64,000 bases of DNA from Annona cherimola (Eukaryota > Streptophyta > Magnoliopsida > Magnoliales > Annonaceae): contig CM059975.1 in assembly GCA_030490835.1 (NCBI GenBank), positions 35,744,133 through 35,808,132 on the forward strand. The letters run 5' to 3'. Below, one piece after another: positions 32,796-44,816 of the stretch. The translations under genes were made by a program, and so were the position numbers. The notes under the pieces were generated by a model. That model did no database searches and was not told the origin of the DNA. It was given only the letters and a program-made list of their open reading frames with translations. Within the stretch, counting starts at the first letter, position 1. Each line of letters starts with the position of its first letter.

Positions 32796-34007
32796 GGGCA
32801 CTGCTCATATCAGATGCATCGAATATATGGATATGTCCAATATATCCATCTAGAGCATCGATTCAGGCACTGAAAATTCAAGTCCTTTGATGCTCGAGGG
32901 GTTTTTTGAAAAAAACCCACTGATGAGACAAATTTTTGAAATTTGCAAAGACTCCCCATCTAGAAAAGCACGATGCAGAAACCGTAGACACGTAGAAATA
33001 ACTCATCATTGAGAAGGGATGTCGTCTCTAGGCCTTCCGCTTGTCCTCCACATTTTGCAGAGATAGAAAGTGTGCAGTGAAGGATGGAAAACGGGGTCGT
33101 TTGGTTATCATCATTGTAAGGGTCTTCTCCATGTCTTCTCCTCGTCCATAGCTGTTTTCTCCACTGGTGTAGCCTATAGTCTACCAACACCGACTCACCC
33201 TTCTCAAGGTTTCCATTCTCTTAGCAATATAAGGTTGTTTGCCGAAAAGATGCTCACACAGATTAAGCAGCATATTTTTACCAAAAAATGCAATGTAAAA
33301 ATTTTGAACACACTTCAAATTGAAATGCGGATAAATACAATCCAAAAAATTGCTAAGACCATGGCATCCCCCTGTTTTAGCATATCTGCCATGCATTTCC
33401 CTCAACACCTCAGTCGTCCCCCTATTTTCGCACATTGGTCATGCCTTTCCGCCATTTTCATGGCCCAACCTTTTATTTCCTCAAAACCCCAAACTCCCCC
33501 ACCCCACCCCCCCTGCATTTCCCTCAACACCTCAGTCGTCCCCCTATTTTCGCACATTGGTCATGGCCCAACATTTTATTTCCTCAAAACCCCAAACTTC
33601 CCCCCCCCCACCCCCCAACTTTTCGGCATACTGACCTGTCTTTCTCAGAAATTCGGTGAAGGAACTGCATCTAAACAAGGAAAAGGCATGACATCCTACC
33701 GAATAAAACCGAAAATGAAAAAGAAGGAAGGGTTGACATGCTCGGCTAACTGTGATAATAGCCCTTTGACGCCGATGAAAGCAAAGTCATTACCGATTTA
33801 GGGATTTCAGATAGGGAACAAGATTGCATTTTTTTTATTTTCAAATGGGAAGTCTTTGCAAATTTTGAATTTGTCTCATCCGTGGGTTTTTTTCAAAAAA
33901 CCCCTTCAAGCATCCAATGGCCTGAATTTTCAGCACATAAATCGATGCTCTAGATGGATATATTTGACATATTCATGTATCTGATATATCTGATATGAGC
34001 AGCACGC
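32796..34007. mobile_element. Mutator-like element with TIRs of about 160 bp and a GC-rich cargo
   Basis: Left end GGGCACTGCTCATATCAGA pairs with the reverse-complemented right end GCGTGCTGCTCATATCAGA. The arms then match through ATATATCCATCTAGAGCATC, CTGAAAATTCA and GGGGTTTTTTGAAAAAAACC to GCAAAGACT. The element is absent from the 3' LTR. The flanks AATTATTTA and TTTAATTTA are a weak 9-bp TSD. The 870-bp interior is much GC-richer than anything around it, carries an ORF and has no transposase. This combination is the profile of a Pack-MULE. Confidence 0.75.
33070..33801 (+). CDS. 243-codon ORF inside the Mutator-like element, family unknown
   Basis: This is the longest unbroken plus-strand ORF outside the first LINE. 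Its middle is Pro/Ser/Phe/His-rich and contains two copies of a repeat (SLNTSVVPLF and FPQHLSRPPIF come from the same DNA in two frames), made by a 122-bp tandem duplication at 33,392 and 33,514. The C-terminus is basic (KPKMKKKEG). I recognise no family. A minus-strand ORF at 33,190-32,960 overlaps the start. It may be captured host gene sequence in either orientation, and translation is unproven. Confidence 0.3.
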   Translation: MCSEGWKTGSFGYHHCKGLLHVFSSSIAVFSTGVAYSLPTPTHPSQGFHSLSNIRLFAEKMLTQIKQHIFTKKCNVKILNTLQIEMRINTIQKIAKTMASPCFSISAMHFPQHLSRPPIFAHWSCLSAIFMAQPFISSKPQTPPPHPPCISLNTSVVPLFSHIGHGPTFYFLKTPNFPPPTPQLFGILTCLSQKFGEGTASKQGKGMTSYRIKPKMKKKEGLTCSANCDNSPLTPMKAKSLPI

Positions 34008-34874
34008 TTTAATTTAAACACCAAAGTATTTAGGAATATAATTTCTTTTCAAAAGATTATTCTTATTTGAGGGATTAAACTGTTAAGTTTTCATAAATTA
34101 GGTTGTGAGTTTAAACTATAATTAAAAAAGTTATTTTTTAAAAAAATTAATAAATAATAATGATAATAATTTATACTAACCTTATGAAAAGGAAAGGAAC
34201 TTTAAGAATTAATATTTCTATCATAATTTTAGGAAAGGGGAGAAAAGAAAAAGAATCACAATATGAGAGTTTTCTTGAAAAGTCGTTGTAATAGGCAATG
34301 CTTTTAAACATCTCTACCCAGTTTGTATAATCATTTTCTGAAAATTTATTGCAAAGAACTAGCAAAAATGCTTGTTAATGAATGATTCTTGAAATAAAAT
34401 TTTCAAAATTATTTTATGATAAGATGCATGTGTCATATCATATGATGTGAATGCAAAGTATGGAATAACCTTAAGGCATTAAAATAAGAGGTAATTTTTA
34501 TGAAGAACTGAGCTCAGGTGGTTCTAAGGGATGACGCCTAGAGGTGTTTCAAGTATCCTTTAGAGTCAAGTAGGATGACTATGATTCATGTAATGCTTTT
34601 ATGAGCATAAAATTTTTATTAGACCTATTTGCACCTTATTTTCTATGCACCTACTTATTGAGTAACATAATCGTTTCTTTTTAAATTAAAATATAGCATT
34701 GCAGGCTTAGGATGATAAAGCAAGTACAAGTGAAACTCAAGGAAAGACTTATCTCTATTGTGTAGTTTCTTAGAGACTAAAATCAGATTATATCTAGTAA
34801 ACTATTTGTAACATTTTTTTATTATAGACCTCAATGTGGTAAACAATCTTGGTTTACTCTTTTAGAAAAATTTT

Positions 34875-34956
34875 GAGTGAAATTTTACGATTTGCCATGA
34901 ATCGATACTCTTATATCTGATTGAGCATGAATTGATACTCTCGTAAAATTTCACTC
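34875..34956. repeat. Perfect 16-bp inverted repeat with an internal direct repeat at the deletion junction
   Basis: GAGTGAAATTTTACGA (34,875-34,890) is answered by its exact reverse complement TCGTAAAATTTCACTC (34,941-34,956). Between them CATGAATCGATACTC (34,896-34,910) is repeated as CATGAATTGATACTC (34,926-34,940). The structure sits where the 5' LTR stops and pol begins, so it marks the rearrangement that removed gag and protease. Confidence 0.8.
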
Positions 34957-34965
34957 AATTAGATA

Positions 34966-36384
34966 CAAGAGTTATTAGACAAAGGTTTTATACGACCTAG
35001 TGTTTCTCTAAGGAGAGTGCCGGTATTATTTATTTGGAAAAAGGATGATAGCTTGCGGTTATGCATTGATTATCAAGAGTTAAATAAGGTTACTGTCAAG
35101 AATAAGTACTCCTACCTCAAATAGATGACTTGTTTGATTAATTGAAATGAACAACAATATTTTCTAAAATAGATTTACAGTTAGGGTACAACACTTAAAA
35201 GGCATCCCTATAAATGTTCAGAAAATTGCATTTACAACTAGATATGGACATTCTAAGTTCTTTTTTTATGGGTATATTTACATACATCTCAACACATATT
35301 ACGCTGCAGCTCTGAGACATTCATACAAATCGGGAGATACACAGCTACCCAAAAAATCTGGAAACATAGCTCCACCAAAGAATGAGGAAGACACAGCTTC
35401 CACCAACCGAACGAGAGACCAACTGCTCTCACAACAATTTTTCTTCGAAATCCCGAGGTGGGATTCGAACTCTAGACCTCTGCTCCGTACAGTCCACCAA
35501 CAGCAGGGCTCGGTTGGTCAACATTCTAAGTTCTTAGTAATGTCATTTGGATTGACTAATGCACTAACCACATTTTATGGATTTAATGCATAGAATTTTT
35601 CAAGAATATATAGACCAATCTATAGTCATGTAAATGAAAGAAAAACATCAGAGGCACCTATGGCTAGTACTAAGCAAACTGAGAGAAAAGAAGTTGTACA
35701 CTAAATTAAAGAAGTGTAAATTTTGGTTGAATTAGATATCTTTCTTAGGGTATATTATTTTAGTGAAGGGAATAAAAGTAAATCTATAGAAAAGTAAAGC
35801 AATAGCAATCAGCCAAGGCTAACAAATGTTACTGAGATCAAAAGCTTTTTGAGTTTAACTGCCAATTATTGAAACTTTGTAGAAGAATTTTCACAATTAT
35901 CTGCATCGCTCGCTAAATGACCTAGAAAAGCTATGAAATTGAATGAAAAGCTGATTGTGAACATAGTTTTCAAGAACTTAAGAAATGGTTGGTTGAGGCT
36001 TCATTTCTAACATTATATAAAGGTAATGAAGGATATGTAATCTACAGTGACACATCTTATAAAGGCTTGGGATGTGAATTGATACAAAACAGGAAGGTAA
36101 TAACTTATGCATCTCGGCAACTCAGGCCAAATGAGTTGAGTTATCCTACTCATAACCTGAAATTAGCTGTCATGGTATTTTTCTTGAAGATATGACAACA
36201 TTACTTATATGATACCAAGTGTGAAATGTATATAGATTATAAAAGCTTAAAGTCTACACTCACTCAAAAAGAACTGAATATAAGATGTAGAAGATGTTTG
36301 GAGAAATTAAAAAATTATGGTATTACCATCTAGTATCATCTTGACAAAGCTAATGTGGTTACAGATGCGTTAAGTAGAAAATAA
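34966..36384 (+). pseudogene. Chromovirus RT and RNase H remnant, split by a SINE
   Basis: RT begins with LDKGFIRPS and continues with [14 protein letters not shown] and NKYSYL. After the SINE (35,263-35,520) come FLVMSFGLTNA and LTANYWNFVEEFSQL. RNase H follows, with VIYSDTSYKGLGCELIQN, VITYASRQLRPNELSYPTHN and, at its end, VVTDALSRK near 36,360-36,381. The YVDD catalytic segment is not readable. Many stops and frameshifts make this non-functional. In a live element these enzymes copy the RNA into DNA. Confidence 0.82.
35263..35520 (-). mobile_element. tRNA-derived SINE with perfect 15-bp TSD, inside chromovirus RT
   Basis: Identical ACATTCTAAGTTCTT at 35,248-35,262 and 35,521-35,535 flanks a 258-bp insert that interrupts the RT reading. 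On the minus strand it starts TTGACCAACCGAGCCC and carries the B-box-like AGAGTTCGAATCCC. It ends in a short poly(A), seen as T at the left end. The perfect TSD implies a relatively young insertion. The A box is less clear than in the SINE at 6,893. Confidence 0.8.
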
Positions 36385-36639
36385 AATTTAGTCGCTTTGG
36401 TTACATAACAGGAAGAACTAATTCAGGAAATGAGGCAATTAGAGTTGAAAACATGTTTGAAAAAGGCAAAAATGTAGTTGAATCAGTTACAGTTGAAGCC
36501 ATCATTATTTGAACGAATCCAGCAAGAACAGTTGAAAGATATAAAATCGCAAGGTTTAGTCTAAACAGTGATGTAAAGAGAAAATACCGCATTTGACATT
36601 GATGATGATAGACTTTACTAATATCAAAATCGATTGTAT

Positions 36640-37946
36640 GTTCCTAATAAGTCGGAAATCAAGGAACAAATTTTGAAAAGGTACATTACTCACCATTTGC
36701 CATTCATCCAGGAAGTACAAAGATATAACAGGATATATAGAAAAGGTATTGGTAGAAAAACATGAAGAGGGAGATAGTCAAATTTGTGAGTAAGTGTTTG
36801 GTCTGTCAGAGAGTTAAGGCAGATCATCAGAAATTAGCAGGAACCTTGCAATTATTAGAAATACCTGAGTGGAAATGGGATGATATTAGCATAGATTTCA
36901 TGGAAGGATTACCTTGAACTCAGAAAAGATATAATTCTATATGGATGATAAAGTAGTGCATTTCTTATTAGTAAAATTCACATTTTTGATAGCAAAATTA
37001 GCAGAAGTCTATTATAAAGAAATTCTTAAATTACATGGAATGCAAAAGACTATTGTATCTGATAAGGATCCCTCTTTCACATTTCACTTCTAGAAGGTTT
37101 ACATCAAGTAATGGGTATAGAACTTCGCTTCAGTATAGCGTATCATCCACACACTGATGGGCAAATAGAACGGATTAATAGAATTGTGGAAGACATGTTA
37201 CGAATGTGTGTAATAGATTTTGATGGATCTTGAGATGAATACTTACCCATGATTGAATTTGCATAATAATAGTTACCAAAAAAGTATTCAAATGGCTACA
37301 TTTGAAGCATTGTATGGACAAAAATACAGAACTTTACTCAATTAGGATGGAGTGGGAGAGAGGAAAATTACACCTAATTTGGCCCGAAGGTTGGCAGATA
37401 ATTTCAAAGGAATTTAACCATGTATATTAATAGCTCAAAGTTGTCAAAAGACATATGCAAATGAGAAAAGGCAGGAAAAAGAATTTCAAATTGAAGATCA
37501 CTTATTCATTAATGTTTCTTCAACTAAGAATCACCCGATTTGGGAAAAAGAGAAAATTAAATCCAAAATATGTTAGGCCATTTGAAAATCTATAAAGGGT
37601 AGGAAACGTATCATATAGAATTGCATTGTCTCAGCTTTAGTCATAGTCCAAAATGTTTCTCATATCTCACTACTGAGAAGCTACATTCCAAACCCCCAAT
37701 CGCATATTGATACGAAAAATACTCCCAATTAGAGATACCTTAAACCATGAAGAAGTTCCTAAAAAAATTTAGATTATAAAGATAGTATCTTTGAAATCAA
37801 ACTATTGAATATGTCAATATTTAGTGGAATCAATATTCGGAAGAAGCTACATGGGAACCCAAGGAAGCAATATAAAAGAAATATCTGCATTTGATGGACT
37901 AATGAAAATTTAAATCTTGGGACAAACCTATTCAAGGAGAAAAGAA
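36640..37946 (+). pseudogene. Chromovirus integrase with chromodomain-like end, degenerate
   Basis: The zinc-binding region reads CLVCQRVKADHQKLAG near 36,795. WDDISIDFMEGLP follows and starts the core. A later core motif, AYHPHTDGQIERINRIVEDM, lies near 37,140. Near 37,845, EEATWEPKEAI matches the C-terminal signature of the chromodomain in Tekay-type integrases. Frameshifts and stops are frequent. In live elements the chromodomain steers integration toward heterochromatin. Confidence 0.78.
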
Positions 37947-39934
37947 TGTAATGACTGCGTAAATTAATCTCCAACTTATCTTAATTTTTAAGGCCAAAAT
38001 TTTTTACATTAATTACTATTAAAATATGATTTAGTTAGAATTTTTTTTTTATAAAGTATATGACTAAAGAAATGGCTGATTTTTTTCTTAAGACTAATAC
38101 AATATAAACTAGTAAGAATGAATAATATTATAAGAAAAAATAGAGGAAGAAATCATAAGGAATTATATTAAAACAAAAAGAACAAAACAAAAAGTATAAT
38201 AATAATAAAAGTATGAAAAATATAAAAAATATAAAAATAAATTTAAATGAAAGAAAAATAATTAGAAAAGTTTCTTGGAAATTCTTGAAGTTTTTAAAAG
38301 TTAAAAAAGAGAATTTTGAAATTTTTACAAGAATTATGGTAAAGTTGCAAAGTATTAGAAAATAACACAATAGCTAAATTTCAAAAATCATAAAATGTTA
38401 TATAGAAATCGAAATTATATGAAACTAATGTCATTTGAAATCTTTTGAAGTCTAATTTCTAACGCAAAAAGAATTATCTAAATTGGACTTAAAATGAGAA
38501 ATAAATATGGAAAATAGGGATGGTATATCCTGATTTCTACACTATGTGAGAAATAGAAATAATTTTGATTTAATTCATTAAAATATATTTAATCATTAGA
38601 TAAATTTTTAAAAACTATATGGTTAAAAATAAAAATAGAATTTTAAATTCATCCATATGTAATATTATAGGTTTGTGGAGGAAAATATAGAAATAAAAAT
38701 GATTGAAAATCAAGTAGTGAGAATGGATTTCGAATTAGTCCATCATTTAGAGGCATCGCAAGTGTGCCATCATTAGCCCTACTAAGCAAATTTGTGCTAG
38801 AATTGTTTTTCACCTTAATTATTGACAAGCTTCGATGGATAAGGGTGGGAAAAATTAATTTATGAACATGCCATATGGAAAAATATGGTCCATCCATGAG
38901 GGCGAAATATACCAAAGTGGCTTGCACATGGAACTCTCTAGTTGATGCTAATGTAAGATCCTTTTCTAAAATTTATCCAAACTTAGCCAAGAGTAATTCT
39001 TGCACACTAAATAAATAAATAATTGAGAATATAATAATATACTTAAGTAAGAAAAATGCATGTAGAAGAGGGGTTGAGTGAAAGGATAAAAGATAAAAAT
39101 AAGGACAAGTTAACAATGAAAGACAAGTGTGATCAACAAAACAGGTAATAAATCTACACTTTTATTTATTTTTCCTATATATTTGGGCTATTTTTCTTTT
39201 AAATGAATGATTTGGATCATGATTACAAAAGTGAGATTATGATGATTTAATTATTTTAATAGAAGTGTCCTAAAGATACATTTTTCAATGATATTTCAGT
39301 AAATTAGTAATATCATCCACAAATTAAAATGTAATTTGATAAGTAAATAATCAAAATTGAGTAAAAAAGAGAAATTTACAAACTTTTATGTTGACCATTT
39401 TTCAAAATAATGACATTTAGGGGGTCATTTGAAGGATGTAAGACAAACCTGTTTTTAACACCCTACTAGACAACTAGGTATGACCCTTAATGATTAAATC
39501 TAACCATTAATTTTATAGGTATTGTAAACATAAATTTTGAACTTTTATAAGAAATTTATTATAAGTTAATATAAAAAATTTTAAATTAAAAATGCTAATT
39601 TCTAATCTTAGCAAAAAACTTTTTATTAAACTATTTTCTTATATATGCACAAAGTAAGGTGAATGATATGACATAAAAAAAGCAAGGTGAGAGACATCCG
39701 AAAAAAATTTTAGAGTGCTCTGTTTAGTGATGAAAGCCCTCTACCTTTCCCATCTCAATTTCTTGGTAGGGCTCAGGGCAGACTGAGAAGAGGTGGATTT
39801 TTGAGGTTTTTGTTGTGCAGAACCAAAGGAAGACTTTTTTTGCTGTTGGTATTTGAGGACAAGGATTAGACAACTAGATAAAAGTTCCTTCATCTAACTC
39901 AACGGAGTCATGATATTGCCGTGTATAAGCCTTA

Positions 39935-40680
39935 ATGCAAGACAACGAAGCTAATCTCTTGGCAAAAGAATTGCTAACACTACAAATCAAGGACCAATGT
40001 CAAAGAAGCATTGATCTGAAGGGTAAACCTGCAGCACTTTGCACCATACGGGCCACAAGAAATTATAACAGAGAGATCTTCAAGATGATGAGGAGACACC
40101 TCTGGAAGTTAAAAGGTAAGCTAGAAATTGTAGATGTTGAAGAGAATCTCTATTTATTAAAATTTGAGCAAAAGGAGGATCTATAGACAGTCTGGGGGTG
40201 ACCTTGGATTTTTGACAGCCATTTAGTGATTATGATGGAATTAAATGAGCCAATTAAAAGGAAGAACCTTAAGAAGTATAATCCCCCCTTACGGATTCAT
40301 GTGAATAACATTCCCTATCTCATAGATAAAGAAGCCTTGGGAGGGCTTATTGGAAATTCCTTTGATCAATGTTTTATGGTTTATGTCTCATAACAAGTCC
40401 TCAAGATACGGGTAGAAATTGATGTATGTAAACCCCTTTGAAAAGGTATTTATATACAAGATGAAGGAAAAGAGAAAAAGTGGCTGGAATTTTGGTATGA
40501 AAAATTACCAAATTTTTGCTTTATATGCAACAGAATTGGCCACATACTCAGGGAATGTACCTACAGAAGTCCAAGGGACAAAGAATTTTCAAAAGTGGAC
40601 TTATAATATGGATACTTTTTTAGGGTTGGGTCTAAAGGTATGGTTACACAAAAAGAGAAGATGAAAGGAATAAAAGTGGA
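39935..40680 (+). pseudogene. LINE ORF1: DUF4283 and intact CCHC zinc knuckle
   Basis: It opens at ATG 39,935. DUF4283 motifs are PAALCTIRATRNYNREIFKM, VEENLYLLKFEQKEDL, then (after a stop at 40,184) NPPLRIHVNNIPYLIDKEAL. The zinc knuckle FCFICNRIGHILREC (40,514-40,558) keeps all four CX2CX4HX4C ligands, unlike the first LINE. Several stops make it non-functional. The equivalent protein packages LINE RNA. Confidence 0.8.
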
Positions 40681-41540
40681 ACTAAGAAAATTCTTAGAAG
40701 GAATCAAGAATATGGAATTAATCGACAACCAGCCAAATCGACTAGATGGGAGATATGAAGGCAGTAAACTATCAAAGGAAAACAAAATCGAAAGGGGTTT
40801 ACTTTCTCTACAGCAGAGAAGAGGAGGCATAATGAGAATCAGGCTGCTGAACGGTAGAGAGGAACGAAAGATTATACAATAGTAGAAGGAATATTGGGAT
40901 GGGGGATTATAGTATGTCATGAAACAGAGGTAATAACAAAGAATCAGCAAGGAACCCAAAACACTATTGAGATGAAGCATTTGAAGCAAGTTTCAGGTTA
41001 TGCATCATGTAAGATAGTATAATTTATTAACGCTAATGAAGGCACACCAGAATCACAAGGCATACGTCAGAGCTTGTTGAATGTTAAAGGAGGAGGAACT
41101 GGCGACAGAAGTGCAGCTATAAATCCAGAGCTTCATTCCCCTCTTGATCAGAATTTGTGCAATCAGAAAGGAGGAATGCATGATTAGATGAAGTTATAAA
41201 ACAAGCAGGTTATTCCTGTAGAAGAAAACCTCCTAGTAGATGATTTTCAATAGGAAATGAATAACATTGTTGTTGAAGCCTCAGCCTGAATAAATCCTAT
41301 TAGGAGTTAGAAGAGTTGGCGAGAGCAATCAACAAATCAACCATAACAATAGACTATTTAGCAAGATAAAGAAATTAAGGAAGGAAAAGAGGAGAAATTG
41401 AAAGTTAAGAGGAGGAAGTGGAAGTAGAGGATGAATTGGTGAAAAGGGAAGAGAACAGACCAAATAAGCAGTAGGTTCTGCAATATGGGATCAACAAGAA
41501 GGCAGAAGCTGAGGAAGTTGATCAGCCCCTCTAAAACTAA

Positions 41541-42110
41541 ATGGCAATTTTAGTATGGAATTACCTTAGGCTTCGAAACCCACAGATAATTCATAATCTT
41601 CTTAACTTAGTCAAGAAGAAAGATCCTATTTTCATTTTCCTATCAGAAATAAAAAGAAGACATGAGGAGATGGAATTAATAAAGAGAAGATTGAAATATG
41701 ACTATTGTATGGCAGTAGATTGTAGGGACAGAAGGAGTGGATTAGCTATGTTATGGAAGAATGATTAAGAGGTTCTATTATGTCTTACTCTAAAAATCAT
41801 ATTGATGCAGAAGTCAAGATATCCAACAGGTGTTATTGGGGAATCATAGGGTTTTATATCTAACCAGAACACACAAGAGAGAGGAGTCTTCAAGATTGTT
41901 AAGACACCATAGGGATATGAGCAGTCTTCCATGGCTTGTGATAGGAGACTTTAATAAAGTAGTGGGCACCTCTAAATATCTTAGCACTCAGATGAGATCA
42001 AATGGACAGATGGAGAAATTTAGGAAGGCCATAGATGGATGTCTACTATCATGTGGGACCAACATTCACTTGGAGAAATAATAGGTTGGAGCTACTAAAG
42101 TGGAGGCTAG
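41541..42110 (+). pseudogene. LINE ORF2 endonuclease remnant
   Basis: ATG at 41,541 opens with MAILVWNYLRLRNPQI, a degenerate WNCRGLGNP start. FLSEIKRRHEEM, then LAMLWKND and WLVIGDFNKVVG (near 41,930-41,970) follow. A stop at 41,766-41,768 and later shifts interrupt it. The near-match ARLDRALVTVEW starts near 42,108 in another frame. Confidence 0.8.
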
Positions 42111-42839
42111 GTTGGACAGAGCTTTAGTAACAGTGGAATGGCTCAGTATTTTCCCTTATACAAAAAATTTTCATTGTAGTGTGGCAGCACTCTGACCATT
42201 GTCCATTGTGGATCTCTCTTGGAAACCAACAAAAAACAACTAAGAAGATTCAGATTTGAATCCTTTTAGACAAGAGATCAGCAAGAAACTCATATTATTC
42301 GAAAGACTTGAGAAAGAAACCAACTAGCTGCAGTGGTGTCCTTTAGAAGTGTGAAAAGAAAGCTTAAGAGATGTGAAGACACTTTTCAAGGATGGAATTC
42401 TAAGTTTAGAGGTAACATCATTGAAAAAATCAGATTTAATCAAGAAAGATTAGCCTAGCTTAAGGAGTCACAACCTTTTGATAAAATAGATGCTAAAATC
42501 AGGCATGTTGAGACCCAAATCAACAGTCTACTAGAAAGTGATGAGAGCATATGGCACCAAAGATCACAAATTAACTAGCTTCATAAAGGTAATAGGAACA
42601 CAAGTTTCGTCCACTACTTTGCCTCAGAAAGGAGATGTAGAAACAATATCGAACTGCTTTATGTTGAAAACAACAATCCAATCAGAAGCCAACTAAGTAA
42701 AGAGAGCGTAGCAGTCAGTAATTTTGTAAATTTATTTACATCAGAGGGGGTCAGAAATTCAGACATAATAATTTCACATCTCCAAAAGCACCTCTTATCA
42801 GAAGATAATGCTCAACTAATAGCCCCAGTCACAAGGTTA

Positions 42840-43858
42840 GAAGTTGACAAAGCAATAAAAGATATGTCTCAATGGAAGGCTCTGGGTCCTGATGGGTGGC
42901 TAGCTTGTTTCTATCAACATTATTGGCAATTCCTGGGGGAGGACATTTATTTGGCATGTAAGAACATCATAGAGGTGACAAATTTTGAGGCTAGAAGGGA
43001 GATTACAAAGGAATAAATCAAATGGATATTGTTTTAATTCTAAAGAAATAAGGTGAAAACAGGTTAAGGGATTTTCGCTCCATCAATTTGTGCAACATCA
43101 CTTATAAGATTTTTGCAAAAGTTTTGGCAAATAGGCTTAAGAAGTGTCTTTCAAAAATCATTTTGGTCAATCAAAGAGCTTTCATCCCTGGATGCCTTAT
43201 TACTAACAATATGTTAGTGGCATATGAAATCATCCATAGTTTATGTAAGAGGAGCCATGAAAAATTACAACAAGTGGCTATCAAATTAGACATGGCCTAA
43301 GCCTATGATCGGGTTGAATGGGATTTTCTATGTCACGTAATGTGGAAGATGGGTTTTAATGAGTGATGGATTGATTAGGCATTCACTTGCTTGACTACTG
43401 TTACATACTGTGTAATCCCGAATGGGCATAGGTCAAAAGCTTTCACTGCAAGTAAAGGCATCAAGCAAGGTGATCCTCTATCACTATGCCTTTTTCTTTT
43501 ATGTGTTCAAGGGCTTTCTACTCTTCTTAATACTGCCCAAACTTGCAAACAAATCAGTAGAATCAAAATCTGCAAAGAGGAATTTTCCATATCTCACTTA
43601 CTATTTGCAGATGACACACTTCTATTTATCAAAGCTAAAAGGGAGGAGATCGAACAAGTGAAGCATATTCTTAAAATTTATGAGGAATTTTCTGGCAAAA
43701 AAGTCAATATGGAGAAGACAAGTTTCTTTTTTAGCAAAAATATGGACAAATCAATGAGAACAAATATAGTAAGTCTATTTGGGGCTCAAGACAAGAAACT
43801 TCAAATTTATCTGGGCTTGTCGGTGTGGTGTGGAAGGTCCAAATTGCAAGCATTTTAG
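42840..43858 (+). pseudogene. LINE ORF2 reverse transcriptase remnant
   Basis: APGPDG-type motif (ALGPDGWLACFY) appears near 42,880. Then come MCNITYKIFAKVLANRLKKC (43,088), NQRAFIPGCLITNNMLVAYE, KGIKQGDPLSLCLFLL and LLFADDTLLFIKA, with the catalytic Asp pair at 43,610-43,615. It ends with QIYLGLSVW. Catalytic residues survive but the frame is broken in several places. Confidence 0.85.
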
Positions 43859-44033
43859 AGCATCAAAGAAAGAATAAGGAAAAAGGTACAGGGCTGGAAA
43901 AATGCCTTTTTATCGTGTGATAGACAGGAAGTTTTGATCAAAGCAGAAGCATAAGCTATACCAAATTATGCAATAAGTCTTTTTCTCTTTCCAAAGAAAT
44001 TATTGAAGAAATCAATGCCATTTTGAGCAAATT

Positions 44034-44816
44034 TTGGTAAGGGAGAAAGATGGAAAAAAAATTTATTTGGGTTTCATGGATCGATTATGTACTTCTAAGG
44101 CTGGTGGTGGATTGGGGTTTAGAGATTTCAGAGCTTTCAACATTGCATTACTAGCAAAACAAGTTTTGCTAGTAAATTATCATCAAGAATCTTTGTGCTA
44201 CAAGGTCTTAAAAGTGAAGTATTTTAAAAGTTATGATGTGTGGAGCTGTACATTTAAACCTGGTTCTTCTCATACTTGGACGAGCATATTAACAACTAGA
44301 GACATGATTAAAAAAGGTTGCAGATGGAGTATTGCAAATGGTGGACAAGTAAATTTCTTCCAAGATCAGTCGACAGAATCAAAGTTGGAAAATGCTAGTC
44401 CTCTTCCCCAAGAAATATCAGAAGACATAGTAATAGCACAATTCATTGATCAAGGAAGGAAAGAATGGAGAGAGAACAAAATGAAGATGGTTGTGGGTGA
44501 ATAGGGCTGGGATATTATGAAATGGATATTTGTACCCATGCAGGATGAGAAGGATAACATCTATTGGCATGTTGAATCAAGTGGACAATTGTCAGTGAAG
44601 TCAGCCTATAGATTCATCCATGCTGATGGCCAGACGAATAAATCACAAATGTCCGAAAATAGGAGTGCTCAAACATCCATTTTAAGAAGCCTTTGGAAGG
44701 TAAAAGTTTCGCCAAAATTATTAATTTTTGATTGGAGAATGATTACAAACTCTCTTCCCACTCAGTGCAATTTGCAGCAAAGAGGAATCCAGATAAATGA
44801 CATGCATATTTTTTGA
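44034..44816 (+). pseudogene. LINE ORF2 connection region and zf-RVT remnant
   Basis: Two open segments (44,034-44,504 and 44,517-44,816) carry TSKAGGGLGFRDFRAFNIAL, GCRWSIANGGQVNFFQD, then GQLSVKSAYRFIH, LWKVKVSPKLLIFDWRM and TQCNLQQRGIQI. These motifs match the same positions in the LINE at 10,934-16,736. The zf-RVT cysteines are lost after a stop at 44,814. Confidence 0.8.

Larger units (their letters stand above)
30489..34910 (+). repeat. 5' LTR of the Tekay-type element, with two nested insertions
   Basis: It aligns with the 3' LTR (37,947-39,650 plus 45,715-46,958), except for inserts at about 32,053-32,438 and 32,796-34,007 and a private tandem duplication of about 106 bp (31,531-31,636 and 31,637-31,742). 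Homology stops near 34,910. The last part of the LTR is deleted together with PBS, gag and protease. Confidence 0.78.

Noticed and set aside
33350..33659. Two further Pro-rich ORFs overlapping the 243-codon ORF
   Set aside because: They are other frames of the same tandemly duplicated, C-rich DNA, with no independent support.
38128..38370. Phe/Ile/Leu-rich minus-strand ORF as a membrane protein
   Set aside because: It lies in AT-rich LTR sequence, and the apparent hydrophobicity comes from T-rich codons.
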